Notes: a model not told the origin generated them from the sequence alone. DNA of 10,461 nucleotides from JBMYQA01 sp049600855 (GCA_049600855.1 JBMYQA010000217.1:1-10461); one strand, 5' to 3'; shown: positions 1 through 7,412, counted from the first letter of the stretch. Program-made: numbers and translations.

Positions 1-129
1 TACACACTTACCCACCCACGCTCGGCAGATTTTCAGGCCTGCGCTCGCTAAATATCTTGGAAGGTTTTGGTCATATTTTTTTGTGTATAATAGCAAGAAA
101 AATAATTAAATGATGACTTTTAGCTACTT

Positions 130-735
130 ATGGGGAGAAAAGCAATCGAAAGAAAACGTAAACCGCTCACGGAAAAGGTCAAAGCTTGGGTGAGGGAATT
201 GGTGCTGATGATTCAGGACAAACCCATACATGCTTTGACCCTTGATGAGCTTGCTGAGCTGATCGGCAAAAGTAAAAGTACCATCTACACCTACTTTTCT
301 ACTAAAGAAGAGATTTATCAAACGGGCGTTCAATTGATTCTGGAAAGTATTAAAGAGGTGATTTCCCCCAAAGCAATCGAAGGGGACGATATGGAGTTGG
401 TATTACGAGCAATGCTTTTTAAAATAAGTGAGGGCATAGCAGGCATATCAATTCGTTTTTTGGAACAATTAAAAATACATTTCCCCCGCATTTGGCAAGT
501 CATCGAAATGTTTACGGATAAGCTATTAGCCAACTTAGAACGTATTTACCAGAAAGGCATGCAAACTGGGGTTTTCAAACCATTTAACATCTCATTACTC
601 ACTGCTTTAGATCGTCACTTTGTGATGTCAATCATGACCAACGCCACGCAATTTAGTCATCAGGGCATGTCGTTCAACGATTTGGTCACCGAATACCTTG
701 AATTGAGGCTCAGCGCGCTTCGGCAAAGTAGGTAA
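130..735 (+). CDS. TetR/AcrR-family transcriptional regulator
   Basis: A 201-residue protein with the usual TetR size and layout. A basic N-terminus (KAIERKRK) precedes a helix-turn-helix at about residues 36-58, where LTLDELAELIGKSKSTIY followed by TYFSTKEEIY is the typical TetR DNA-recognition segment. The remaining roughly 140 residues are helical and form the ligand-binding/dimerisation part, which is too divergent to predict an effector. The ATG at 130 is the first in-frame start; the ATGs at 110 and 113 are in other frames. A TATAAT at 86-91 could be a -10 element, but I find no convincing -35 or Bacteroidota-type partner. The next gene begins 99 nt downstream on the same strand, so the regulator may control itself and that membrane protein. 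The family call is secure; the target and ligand are unknown. Confidence 0.9.
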   Translation: MGRKAIERKRKPLTEKVKAWVRELVLMIQDKPIHALTLDELAELIGKSKSTIYTYFSTKEEIYQTGVQLILESIKEVISPKAIEGDDMELVLRAMLFKISEGIAGISIRFLEQLKIHFPRIWQVIEMFTDKLLANLERIYQKGMQTGVFKPFNISLLTALDRHFVMSIMTNATQFSHQGMSFNDLVTEYLELRLSALRQSR

Positions 736-834
736 TGTTTTTGAAGAATAAACACTAATACATGCACCATGGGCTAAAACATCAGCCATTTCCCCAATAT
801 TTGCTATCTTGGTTATCCAACATCATTCACGCTC

Positions 835-1863
835 ATGGCAAAGTTCTTCAGAAAATTTCGGATGCAGGCAATCAACAAAAGTGTGACGAAGTACTTGCTG
901 TATGCACTTGGGGAAATCACGCTGATTATTATTGGTATTCTCATTGCCATGAAAATCAATAATTTGAATGAGATTGGTAAAAACGAGGCCAAAGTAAAGG
1001 CGATTCTGATTGAGATTCAGCATGATTTGGAAAACGATATTTTAGAGGCTACTCAATTAATTCAGCGGTATGAAATGACAGATTCGCTGATCAAACGCGT
1101 GGAACAGCAACAAGTCACGCGGGAGGATTATCAGAATCTGCGAAGTGGTTATGCCAGCATTCTTACCTCCTATCAAGAATTAGCCATTAATGAGAACGGT
1201 TACCAAAGTCTCATTCGTCACCTCGATAACATGCCTGAACGCTATGCCCCTTTACTTGCCGATTTGAATAACATTTACCTAAACGACAAAAGGGGGATTG
1301 ATCATTTTAACAAACAGGTAGGGCAATATTCGAGTGAAGTCCTCGAAGGTTGGGCAAAAAAATATACCTGGTTTTCTGCTGCCATTCAGCTAAAGCTTAC
1401 GAAAGAAGCCATTGATTATTTCCTCAAAAATCCCTTTTATCAAAATGAATTAGCCATTTACAAAACCTATGCAATTGGCAACTTGCTTCCAGCAACTAAA
1501 ATCTTTAAGCATGATGCCATTATGCTCTACAAAAAAATTGCGGAATTGGTCAATCCTGAAAAAGCACTTCCTACCTACATTTCTTCTTATGTCGTAGATG
1601 TACCCGAAGCCGTATTACGTACTTATGTTGGAACCTATACAGTGGGAAACAGTTTTTCCCTAAAAGTTACCTTGGAAGATCACCAACTATTTGTGCAAGG
1701 AACAGGTCAACCCAAGTTGAAGGTTTTTGCTAAAAGTGAACGGCAATTTTTCCCAGCTTTTGTGGATGCGAAATTTACCTTCAACAAAGACGAACACGGA
1801 AAAGTAGTAGGACTTACGCTGCATCAACATGGGCAACAGATTGCGTTCAACAAGGCAAATTAG
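835..1863 (+). CDS. DUF6090-type one-pass membrane protein with C-terminal DUF3471-like domain
   Basis: A 342-residue protein of unknown function. The N-terminus (MAKFFRKFR, then YLLYALGEITLIIIGILIAMKINNLNE at about 20-46) matches the hallmark of the Bacteroidota DUF6090 family: a short basic cytoplasmic stretch, one transmembrane helix at about 22-41 and the INN-x-NE motif. A helical, probably periplasmic region follows at about 48-240. Residues about 258-340 differ in character: YVGTYTVG, LKVTL, LFVQGTGQPKLKVFAKSE, FF, GLTLHQHGQ. That is the pattern of DUF3471, a small beta domain often found behind serine beta-lactamase-like domains. The ATG at 835 is chosen because the family motif begins right there. 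It follows the TetR gene by 99 nt without a visible terminator, suggesting co-transcription. The DUF6090 call is confident; the DUF3471 call is likely from pattern recognition. Confidence 0.82.
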   Translation: MAKFFRKFRMQAINKSVTKYLLYALGEITLIIIGILIAMKINNLNEIGKNEAKVKAILIEIQHDLENDILEATQLIQRYEMTDSLIKRVEQQQVTREDYQNLRSGYASILTSYQELAINENGYQSLIRHLDNMPERYAPLLADLNNIYLNDKRGIDHFNKQVGQYSSEVLEGWAKKYTWFSAAIQLKLTKEAIDYFLKNPFYQNELAIYKTYAIGNLLPATKIFKHDAIMLYKKIAELVNPEKALPTYISSYVVDVPEAVLRTYVGTYTVGNSFSLKVTLEDHQLFVQGTGQPKLKVFAKSERQFFPAFVDAKFTFNKDEHGKVVGLTLHQHGQQIAFNKAN

Positions 1864-1955
1864 TATTTTTTCTATTCACATTTCCAAATTTCACCTGCCC
1901 CTATCGAGTTTAAACCAAGGCTTTGTTAATGATTGAGGGGAGACTTGTAAAAAGG

Positions 1956-1986
1956 TTTGGGAATGAGGCGGAAAATGATAGATTTG
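1956..1986 (+). promoter_or_regulatory. Bacteroidota-type promoter of rocD
   Basis: TTTG at 1956-1959, a 19-nt spacer, then TAGATTTG at 1979-1986. This fits the Bacteroidota sigma-ABfr consensus (TTTG at -33, TAnnTTTG at -7) in both elements and in spacing. Transcription would start near 1993, giving a leader of about 83 nt before the rocD ATG at 2076. Confidence 0.72.
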
Positions 1987-2022
1987 CTGCATCCGTAACA
2001 GGTGGCGATGAGCCAATAAACA

Positions 2023-2053
2023 GCGCCCTGAAAGTCGTGAGGGGCATTTTTTT
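2023..2053 (+). promoter_or_regulatory. terminator-like hairpin in the rocD leader (candidate attenuator)
   Basis: GCGCCCT at 2023-2029 can pair with AGGGGC at 2040-2045 (six pairs with one bulged G) around a 10-nt loop. An A and seven T residues follow at 2047-2053. The element lies between the promoter-proximal leader and the rocD start, so it could terminate transcription early. An upstream GGCG at 2004-2007 could compete for CGCC at 2024-2027, which would open the terminator. It could instead be the terminator of the DUF6090 gene, although the rocD promoter lies upstream of it. Confidence 0.45.
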
Positions 2054-2075
2054 AACACATTAAAAGGTAAGTAAG

Positions 2076-3314
2076 ATGCAAAACACAGCGTTAAATTCAC
2101 AAGATTGCATTGCGTTGGAAGACAAGTATAACGCGCACAACTACCACCCACTACCTGTTGTATTGAAGAAAGGATTGGGGGTGAAAGTATGGGATGTTGA
2201 AGGTAAGGAATACTATGATTTCTTGTCCGCTTATTCTGCCGTAAACCAAGGACATTGCCATCCTCGGATATTAGAAGCCTTAAACGAACAAGCTTCTCAA
2301 TTGACCTTAACCTCAAGAGCATTTCATAACGATGTATTGGGTGAATATGCCAAATACATTACTGAATATTTCGGTTACGATCGTGTGTTACCCATGAACA
2401 CGGGTGTAGAAGGTGGCGAAACGGCGATTAAGCTTTGCCGTAAGTGGGCCTATGAAGTAAAAGGTGTAGAACGCTACAAAGCGAAGATTCTTTTTGCTAC
2501 TGGTAACTTCTGGGGACGAACATTAGCCGCTATTTCTTCGTCAAATGATCCTGATTCATTTGATGGCTACGGCCCATATATGCCTGGTTTTGAATTAGTA
2601 GCATACAACAACCTTGAGGCTTTAGAAACTGCGTTGGCCGATCCGCATGTAGCTGGATTTATGGTAGAGCCCATCCAAGGCGAAGCAGGGGTTGTAGTGC
2701 CAGAAGAAGGCTACTTGAAAAAGGCATACGACATGTGTAAAGCTAAAAATGTACTCTTTATTGCCGATGAAGTACAAACGGGTATCGGACGTACGGGAAA
2801 ACTCTTAGCTTGCGATTACGAAGGTATTAAGCCAGATATTTTGATTTTGGGTAAAGCACTTTCTGGTGGTGTGTTACCCGTATCAGCCATCTTATCGAGT
2901 GATGAAATCATGCTGACCATTAAGCCTGGGCAACACGGTTCTACCTATGGGGGTAACCCATTGGCTTGTAAGGTAGCTATGGCCGCACTTCAAGTGTTGA
3001 AAGATGAGAAAATGACTGAAAATGCTTTCCGCTTAGGCGAAGTTTTCCGTGAGCGCATGAATGCCTTGATCGCAAAAACTGACCTCGTGAATAAAGTACG
3101 TGGCAGAGGCTTGTTAAATGCCATTACAATTAATGATACGCCTGAGAGTTCAACTGCTTGGGAATTGTGTTTAGCGATGAAAGACAATGGCCTAATTGCG
3201 AAACCCACTCATGGTAATATCATCCGTTTTGCGCCTCCTTTGGTCATTACTGAGGAAGAATTACACGAATGCTGCGATATTATTGAGAAAACCGTATTGG
3301 AATTCAAAAAATAA
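2076..3314 (+). CDS. rocD: ornithine--oxo-acid aminotransferase
   Basis: A 412-residue PLP-dependent class III aminotransferase, close to the usual RocD length. It transfers the delta-amino group of ornithine to 2-oxoglutarate, giving glutamate 5-semialdehyde and linking arginine/ornithine breakdown to proline and glutamate in the cytoplasm. Visible marks are the substrate-pocket segment DFLSAYSAVNQGHCHP (48-63), the cofactor phosphate region MNTGVEGGETA (107-117), ADEVQTGIGRTGK (230-242) with D231 for the pyridine nitrogen, the Schiff-base lysine K260 in LILGKALSGG, and QHGSTYGGNP (286-295). The AYSAVNQGH and NTGVEGGE wording separates ornithine aminotransferase from ArgD and GABA transaminases. 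The ATG at 2076 has a weak AGG about 8 nt upstream. The gene has its own promoter and structured leader, and ends at a shared terminator facing the convergent amylase gene. Confidence 0.95.
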   Translation: MQNTALNSQDCIALEDKYNAHNYHPLPVVLKKGLGVKVWDVEGKEYYDFLSAYSAVNQGHCHPRILEALNEQASQLTLTSRAFHNDVLGEYAKYITEYFGYDRVLPMNTGVEGGETAIKLCRKWAYEVKGVERYKAKILFATGNFWGRTLAAISSSNDPDSFDGYGPYMPGFELVAYNNLEALETALADPHVAGFMVEPIQGEAGVVVPEEGYLKKAYDMCKAKNVLFIADEVQTGIGRTGKLLACDYEGIKPDILILGKALSGGVLPVSAILSSDEIMLTIKPGQHGSTYGGNPLACKVAMAALQVLKDEKMTENAFRLGEVFRERMNALIAKTDLVNKVRGRGLLNAITINDTPESSTAWELCLAMKDNGLIAKPTHGNIIRFAPPLVITEEELHECCDIIEKTVLEFKK

Positions 3315-3327
3315 GCTTTTAAGTAAA

Positions 3328-3370
3328 AAGGGCTATTGGGACAAGGCAATGCCTTGTCCGTAATGCCCTT
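3328..3370. terminator. bidirectional intrinsic terminator between rocD and the amylase gene
   Basis: GGACAAGGCA (3339-3348) and TGCCTTGTCC (3350-3359) are exact reverse complements. Outside them AAGGGC (3328-3333) pairs with GCCCTT (3365-3370), giving a long hairpin with a small internal loop. AAAAA at 3325-3329 supplies a U-tract for the minus strand, and TTAATTT after 3368 supplies a weaker one for the plus strand. It sits in the 69-nt gap between two convergent stop codons, so it can serve both genes. Confidence 0.8.
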
Positions 3371-3383
3371 AATTTATGAAATT

Positions 3384-5771
3384 TTATTTAATACTAAACT
3401 TAAAAGTTGCCACGCTGCCTTCCCAATTGAGCTTCATCAAATACATGCCTTGGCTCAGTTTCAATGGCTTTAAATCAATTTGCTCTTCATAATCTCCCGC
3501 CTGCTGGATGCTTACTGCATGAATTTGCGTAATCTCTTGTCCATTGATGCTGCAAATGCTTAAAGAAGTCTTGCCTTTTTGCGGCAATTGATATTTCACA
3601 GTAACAATATCGTTTCCAGGATTTGGAAATAGTTTAAAGTTATTTTTCAGCACATCATCGAATAAACCATTGACCACACCACCAATGTTTGGTTTGGTAT
3701 TGTACCACACTTCATTGTAATACCAACCTACTCGATTTCGGCTTAAGTCGACTGTTTGAGGCGATGCTGCATTATTAAAAATGAGATTTGTAGATAATAA
3801 ATCCTCAAAGAAAAAGGAATACCAACCATCTCCTTCGTCTACCATACTCACGCCAGGCCATTGTACGGGAGCAAGTACTCCAGCAGGATCTGTATTCCAA
3901 TAATAAATGTTTGGTTCGTTTTCCCAAGTATCTGGGCGATAAAAATAAACGGTAAAACCTTCGATTTCACCAATGTGATAATGTTTCTCTAATACCGAAG
4001 AGCAAGCTCCATTATCATTACAAGCAATGGCTTTCACTGTAGTTTCTTCCGTTAACGTAAATGGAGCGGTATATACAGGTGAATCAGTAGAAGGCGTACT
4101 GCCATCTAAGGTATAATAAATGGTTGGGTTAGTATCTACAGGATCTGTTGCAGTAAGGGTTACAGTTACAGGATCATCCGAGTGTACCACATCGGCAGGA
4201 CTAATGGTTAACTTTGGCGGAGCGACTAAAGCAGTAGTCGATTCGATTAAAATGAGTCCTTGGCTGCCAGCGGTAAACGTGACTTTTCCATCACTTACGG
4301 TGGCTACTTGTCCAGTGTAGGCATCGCGTACTTCACTATTCGCTGGGAATATTTCCCCTAACTCAACCGTTGTACTCCCCGAAGCATTCATCACGACCAC
4401 GACCTTATCATAAACCGTTTCTCCAATGTATTCGCGTACAAATGTATAGGGCGATGTGTTTAGGCGGTAATGTGAACCTGCTCCAATTGCGGGATGATTT
4501 TGGCGGAACTTTCCTACTTTTTGCCAATGAGCCAGTAAATCCGTATCCATGTCGTCCCAATTCATAAATAAGCGAAGGCGTTGATCATCATTTTGCCCAG
4601 GATAAAAAGGGCGGCCTGTTTCATCTCCATAATAAATTTGAGCAGCACCAGGTGCTAAGAGTAAGGCACTTCCCCCATGATACAAGTTGTTGCGATCAAA
4701 TAAATCGACATCGTGTGAAGAGATGTAGTTTAATACGCCAAATTCAGGATCGTTATTTAAGCCTTGTGCGTATTGAGCATACACATTTTCCAAATTATTA
4801 GGATTAACCACAGCGTTTTTGAAATCGAAATTGATGGTTGAGTTGAAGTTCCCTTGCGTATGGTATTCATTTTTCGTAAATCCCATTCCGAACACCTCGC
4901 CTGTCATGTAAAAGTCTAAATCATCTAATTTTTTCGTCGGATTATTCGCTTTCCATTCCCTCAAAGCCAAAATAGCCTCCGCTTTTAACTCCGACCAAGC
5001 CAACAACTCTACGTGTTTTGCCGTATCAATGCGAAACCCATCAATGCCAAACTCACGCACCCAATCGGTTAGCCATTTAATGAGGTAATAACGCGGTGTT
5101 CTTGGATAACCCGTACGCGTGAAGAACTCTTCTAACTCTGCCAATTCTTGCCCTTCTTTAGCCGCATCCCATTTATTCAATAATACATTGGGAAGCGCTA
5201 CATCAGTAGAGACATTTTCAGTTAAAATATCGGGCAAACCAGCCAGTGGCGTATTCAAATCAGTCCCTCCCGAATTGGCGCGTATCCACGTATGGAGTGG
5301 ATAGCCACTGCCATAACCAGTGTGGTTCATCACCACATCCATAATGACTCGAATGCCACGCGCATGGGCAGCATCTACCATTTCCCGTAACGTTTCCTTT
5401 GTTCCCATATTGGGATCAACTTCCGTCCAATCTAAGGTATAATAGCCGTGGTAAGCGTAATGATCTCCGCCAACGGGATTATTGTCTTGCTCGTAAGGTG
5501 CTGTAAACCAAATGGCATTTACACCAAGGTCACTAAAATAGCCTTCATTAATTTTTTGCGTAATTCCTGCTAAATCTCCCCCCTGAAATGACTTTACACC
5601 AGTAGGAGAACCTCCATAATATTGATCGCGACTTGGATCGCCATTATAAAAACGATCATTTAATAAAAAATAAACGGTTGCATTATCCCATGTAAAAAAG
5701 CTTTGGGCCTGTCCTGAAAATGTGGTTATGAATACTAAAAGATTAACGAATACGATTTTTTTCATGTTCAT
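3384..5771 (-). CDS. secreted GH13 alpha-amylase (MalS-like) with type IX sorting domain
   Basis: A 795-residue enzyme predicted to hydrolyse alpha-1,4-glucans outside the cell. A signal peptide occupies about 1-22 (IVFVNLLVFITTFSGQAQ). The GH13 barrel spans about 28-510: region I DVVMNH (145-150), region II GFRID with nucleophile D249, region III GEVF with acid/base E292, and region IV SSHD with D354. All catalytic residues are present. The opening VYFLLNDRFYNGDPSRD and YFSDLGVNAIWFTAPYEQ resemble MalS/GH13_19. A chitobiase C-terminal-type beta domain follows (about 518-597, with IYYTLDGSTPS), then a CBM26-like starch-binding module (about 605-690, with FYRPDTW, WPG, GWYSF). A type IX Por sorting domain ends the protein (about 711-795, beginning FKLFPNPGND), implying outer-membrane export. 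Another in-frame ATG at 5765 is an equally good start. No SusCD genes are adjacent and no clear promoter is visible upstream. Confidence 0.94.
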   Translation of the reverse strand: MNMKKIVFVNLLVFITTFSGQAQSFFTWDNATVYFLLNDRFYNGDPSRDQYYGGSPTGVKSFQGGDLAGITQKINEGYFSDLGVNAIWFTAPYEQDNNPVGGDHYAYHGYYTLDWTEVDPNMGTKETLREMVDAAHARGIRVIMDVVMNHTGYGSGYPLHTWIRANSGGTDLNTPLAGLPDILTENVSTDVALPNVLLNKWDAAKEGQELAELEEFFTRTGYPRTPRYYLIKWLTDWVREFGIDGFRIDTAKHVELLAWSELKAEAILALREWKANNPTKKLDDLDFYMTGEVFGMGFTKNEYHTQGNFNSTINFDFKNAVVNPNNLENVYAQYAQGLNNDPEFGVLNYISSHDVDLFDRNNLYHGGSALLLAPGAAQIYYGDETGRPFYPGQNDDQRLRLFMNWDDMDTDLLAHWQKVGKFRQNHPAIGAGSHYRLNTSPYTFVREYIGETVYDKVVVVMNASGSTTVELGEIFPANSEVRDAYTGQVATVSDGKVTFTAGSQGLILIESTTALVAPPKLTISPADVVHSDDPVTVTLTATDPVDTNPTIYYTLDGSTPSTDSPVYTAPFTLTEETTVKAIACNDNGACSSVLEKHYHIGEIEGFTVYFYRPDTWENEPNIYYWNTDPAGVLAPVQWPGVSMVDEGDGWYSFFFEDLLSTNLIFNNAASPQTVDLSRNRVGWYYNEVWYNTKPNIGGVVNGLFDDVLKNNFKLFPNPGNDIVTVKYQLPQKGKTSLSICSINGQEITQIHAVSIQQAGDYEEQIDLKPLKLSQGMYLMKLNWEGSVATFKFSIK

Positions 5772-5779
5772 TTATTTGT

Positions 5780-5992
5780 GAATTTGGCAATAAACTCATT
5801 GGCAACTATGCTGTCCGCATCAGTAAAGATGGTACCAAAATGGGAATAAAGCGTGTCGGATTAATATATGAGGACAAAATCTTGGAAAGTGGTACAGAAA
5901 ATTAAGAAGTGGCACTAAAAAGGTTGATTCGCGCCTGTTTGAATCGCATCGGTGAACTAAAGCCTTTTTGGGAGAAGGGCTTAAGCAGGTAA
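5780..5992 (+). pseudogene. decayed gene remnant, protein-like frame with one internal stop
   Basis: Reading the plus strand from 5780 gives 41 sense codons of protein-like sequence (EFGNKLIGNYAVRISKDG..., then IKRVGLIYEDKILESGTEN). A TAA follows at 5903-5905, then in the same frame 28 more codons (EVALKRLIRACLNRIGELKP...WEKGLSR) and a TAA at 5990-5992. The internal stop is one transition from CAA (Gln). No start codon fits the 5' side, and the frame runs into the amylase start region and hits a stop at 5744. The simplest reading is the C-terminal part of a gene truncated at its 5' side by a rearrangement next to the amylase gene. I do not recognise the parent family. Chance openness cannot be excluded. 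Confidence 0.4.
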
Positions 5993-6023
5993 ATAAAAAA
6001 AAGCGAAGAAAACTATTCTCCGC
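5991..6023 (-). terminator. intrinsic terminator, minus strand
   Basis: On the minus strand GCGGAGAA (6023-6016) pairs with TTCTTCGC (6010-6003), with one G-U pair and a 5-nt loop. A T-rich tail of eight T, an A and three more T follows (6002-5991). It is oriented to stop transcripts coming from the DUF418 gene or from the promoter at 6091-6124, and shields the downstream amylase gene from read-through. Confidence 0.75.
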
Positions 6024-6086
6024 CTTTCGATACTTTCGGTATAAATATGAAAACTTTAAATCTTTTGAAACATGCTATCTGCATGG
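5991..6086 (-). ncRNA. candidate small RNA or leader-peptide transcript of about 90 nt
   Basis: A consensus promoter (6091-6124) and a strong terminator (5991-6023) on the same strand bracket about 90 nt between the DUF418 gene and the amylase gene. The predicted transcript begins near 6084-6086. It contains a CATGC/GCATG hairpin with a 5-nt loop near its 5' end, an ATAC/GTAT hairpin before the terminator, and then the terminator stem. A 23-codon frame starts at the ATG at 6084, almost on the predicted transcription start, and ends with TAG at 6013 inside the terminator loop. It could encode a leaderless peptide rich in Phe, Lys and Ile, or be fortuitous. I know no matching RNA family. Confidence 0.4.
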
Positions 6087-6090
6087 ATTA

Positions 6091-6124
6091 CAAAGATACA
6101 AGGGTCTCTTGCCTTAGGCAAAAA
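6091..6124 (-). promoter_or_regulatory. Bacteroidota-type promoter between the DUF418 and amylase genes
   Basis: On the minus strand TTTTTG (6124-6119), a 20-nt spacer and TATCTTTG (6098-6091) match the Bacteroidota -33/-7 pattern. A small palindrome, TTGCCTTAGGCAA at 6110-6122, overlaps the -33 element and could be an operator. The promoter points at the candidate small RNA and the amylase gene, but a terminator lies between it and the amylase. Confidence 0.6.
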
Positions 6125-6141
6125 CGCCTACATAACATTTG

Positions 6142-7374
6142 TTAAGCAGTTCTTTTTAATGGTTGCCACTTCCAATACGTAGCACTTCTCCACAACCACT
6201 CAAATGGTCCAAATTGAAAGTATTTCAACCAAATCGGTGAGATATATAATTGTATCATATAGATCGCAAATACGATGAGCAATTGTTCTATGCGCTCTAG
6301 GCTTCCAAAAAGGCCTAAGCCAAAACCATAAAAAATGAAGGTTGCTATAAAGGTTTGAAGCAAATAATTACTCAAGGCCATGCGTCCAACTGCCGCCAAT
6401 CGTTTACTCAGTTGGCTTAATATTCCCGTTTTGGAAACAAGCATCATGAGGCTGATGTAAGCTAAAGCCATTAACAGACTGCCCCAATAATTAAACTGTG
6501 TTCCTAAAAACATCGAATACTCAAATGTCCATCCTTCCTCAAAATTCCGATTCATTCCGTACGCTACAAGGGCTAATCCTACCAAACCAGCGATTAGTAA
6601 AGTCAAACGATAGGTTTTTAGGCTTGACTTTGCCAACAAGAACCCAGATTTATACAAGGCCATACCGATGAGCATTAACCCAGAAATACGCCATAAGTAG
6701 AGCATTAAAAATACGGTAGTATGCATGGTTAGAGCGCTTTTCATGCGCCTTGCAAACTGCTCAGAAAAACTTCCTACATAAGCAGCAACCTCTGCATTAA
6801 CCTGTTGTTCTGAAGGACTCCAAGCCACGGCAATTTTTGCAGCTTCTGCCTCAGGTATCATGGGAATTACCAAGCCCATTAACAAATAGGTCACACTGCC
6901 TATGGAAAAAATAAACAACCCGATTCCCCACAAGCTTTTGATGGACAGTTTCCGAAAAAAATAAATGAAGAAGGAACAAAAGGCATAAGGTGCTAAAATA
7001 TCTCCATACCAAAATACATAAGCGTGAATGAGCCCAATAACTAATAGCCAAAAGTTTCTACGGTAATGCACGCCCATTGATTTCCCTGTTTTTTGTTCGG
7101 CTTTCTGACTAATCATCACCATAGACGCTCCAAAAAGCATGGAGAAGATGGTCATAAATTTTTGATCGGCAAACAGGTGACTAAATTGCCATACCCATCG
7201 ATTGATGTCTGTAAAATCGCCAAAGGCGGTTGGGTTTAAATACGCTTGACTGACCATAGAAAAGCTTTGGATATTCATGAATAATATGCCTAACACGGCA
7301 AAGCCTCTCAGGATATCTAATGCTTGAATTCGTTCTTTTTCTTGGGTAGGGAGTACCGCTGCTTTACTGTTCAT
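6142..7374 (-). CDS. DUF418/YeiB-family multi-pass membrane protein
   Basis: A 410-residue inner-membrane protein of unknown biochemical role, of normal size for the family. From the ATG at 7374 the marks are RIQALDILRGFAVLGILFMNI (15-35), FSMLFG (77-82), an arginine-led helix with IGLIHAYVFWYGDIL (113-127), GRMALSNYLLQTFI (330-343) and the C-terminal DUF418 signature FGPFEWLWRSATYWKW (388-403). About eight to ten hydrophobic helices are visible. An in-frame GTG at 7398 would add eight residues, but the -7 element at 7413-7420 puts the transcript start near 7406, so the ATG with a leader of about 30 nt is more likely. It lies downstream of the LytTR gene on the same strand, separated by 158 nt that hold a direct-repeat array and its own promoter element. 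That makes the LytTR protein its likely regulator. Confidence 0.88.
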   Translation of the reverse strand: MNSKAAVLPTQEKERIQALDILRGFAVLGILFMNIQSFSMVSQAYLNPTAFGDFTDINRWVWQFSHLFADQKFMTIFSMLFGASMVMISQKAEQKTGKSMGVHYRRNFWLLVIGLIHAYVFWYGDILAPYAFCSFFIYFFRKLSIKSLWGIGLFIFSIGSVTYLLMGLVIPMIPEAEAAKIAVAWSPSEQQVNAEVAAYVGSFSEQFARRMKSALTMHTTVFLMLYLWRISGLMLIGMALYKSGFLLAKSSLKTYRLTLLIAGLVGLALVAYGMNRNFEEGWTFEYSMFLGTQFNYWGSLLMALAYISLMMLVSKTGILSQLSKRLAAVGRMALSNYLLQTFIATFIFYGFGLGLFGSLERIEQLLIVFAIYMIQLYISPIWLKYFQFGPFEWLWRSATYWKWQPLKRTA

Positions 7375-7412
7375 TCGTTTGAAGTTTATATGATTCACTT
7401 GACGAGATGTGG

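Noticed and set aside
86..91. TATAAT upstream of the TetR gene as a promoter
   Set aside because: It has no -35 or Bacteroidota -33 partner at proper spacing, in AT-rich sequence where the hexamer is common. Mentioned only as a possibility in the TetR entry.
762..962. 66-codon plus-strand frame overlapping the DUF6090 gene start
   Set aside because: It is out of frame with the clear DUF6090 N-terminus and its product (His/Trp/Cys-rich) looks non-biological.
2001..2046. Resemblance of the rocD leader to the crcB fluoride motif (GGCGATGA, AAAC, GCCCTGAAA)
   Set aside because: The words are similar, but the defining pairing arms (the CGCC partner and GGCTGATGGC-type end) are not in order, and rocD is not a fluoride-resistance gene.
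1891..2322. 143-codon minus-strand open frame across the rocD leader and 5' end
   Set aside because: It overlaps rocD and its promoter, has no recognisable domain and a composition unlike a bacterial protein. It is an antisense shadow.
3336..3346. TTGGGACAAG in the rocD terminator, similar to the LytTR-adjacent repeat unit
   Set aside because: It is a single copy explained fully by the terminator stem, with no 20-bp partner.
5960..5982. AAGCC/GGCTT hairpin inside the remnant region
   Set aside because: It has only five to six pairs with a long loop and no T-tract; the coding-remnant explanation covers this sequence.
7375..7398. GTG start adding eight residues to the DUF418 protein
   Set aside because: It would lie only about 8 nt from the predicted transcription start. 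The ATG at 7374 is in frame and leaves a normal family N-terminus.
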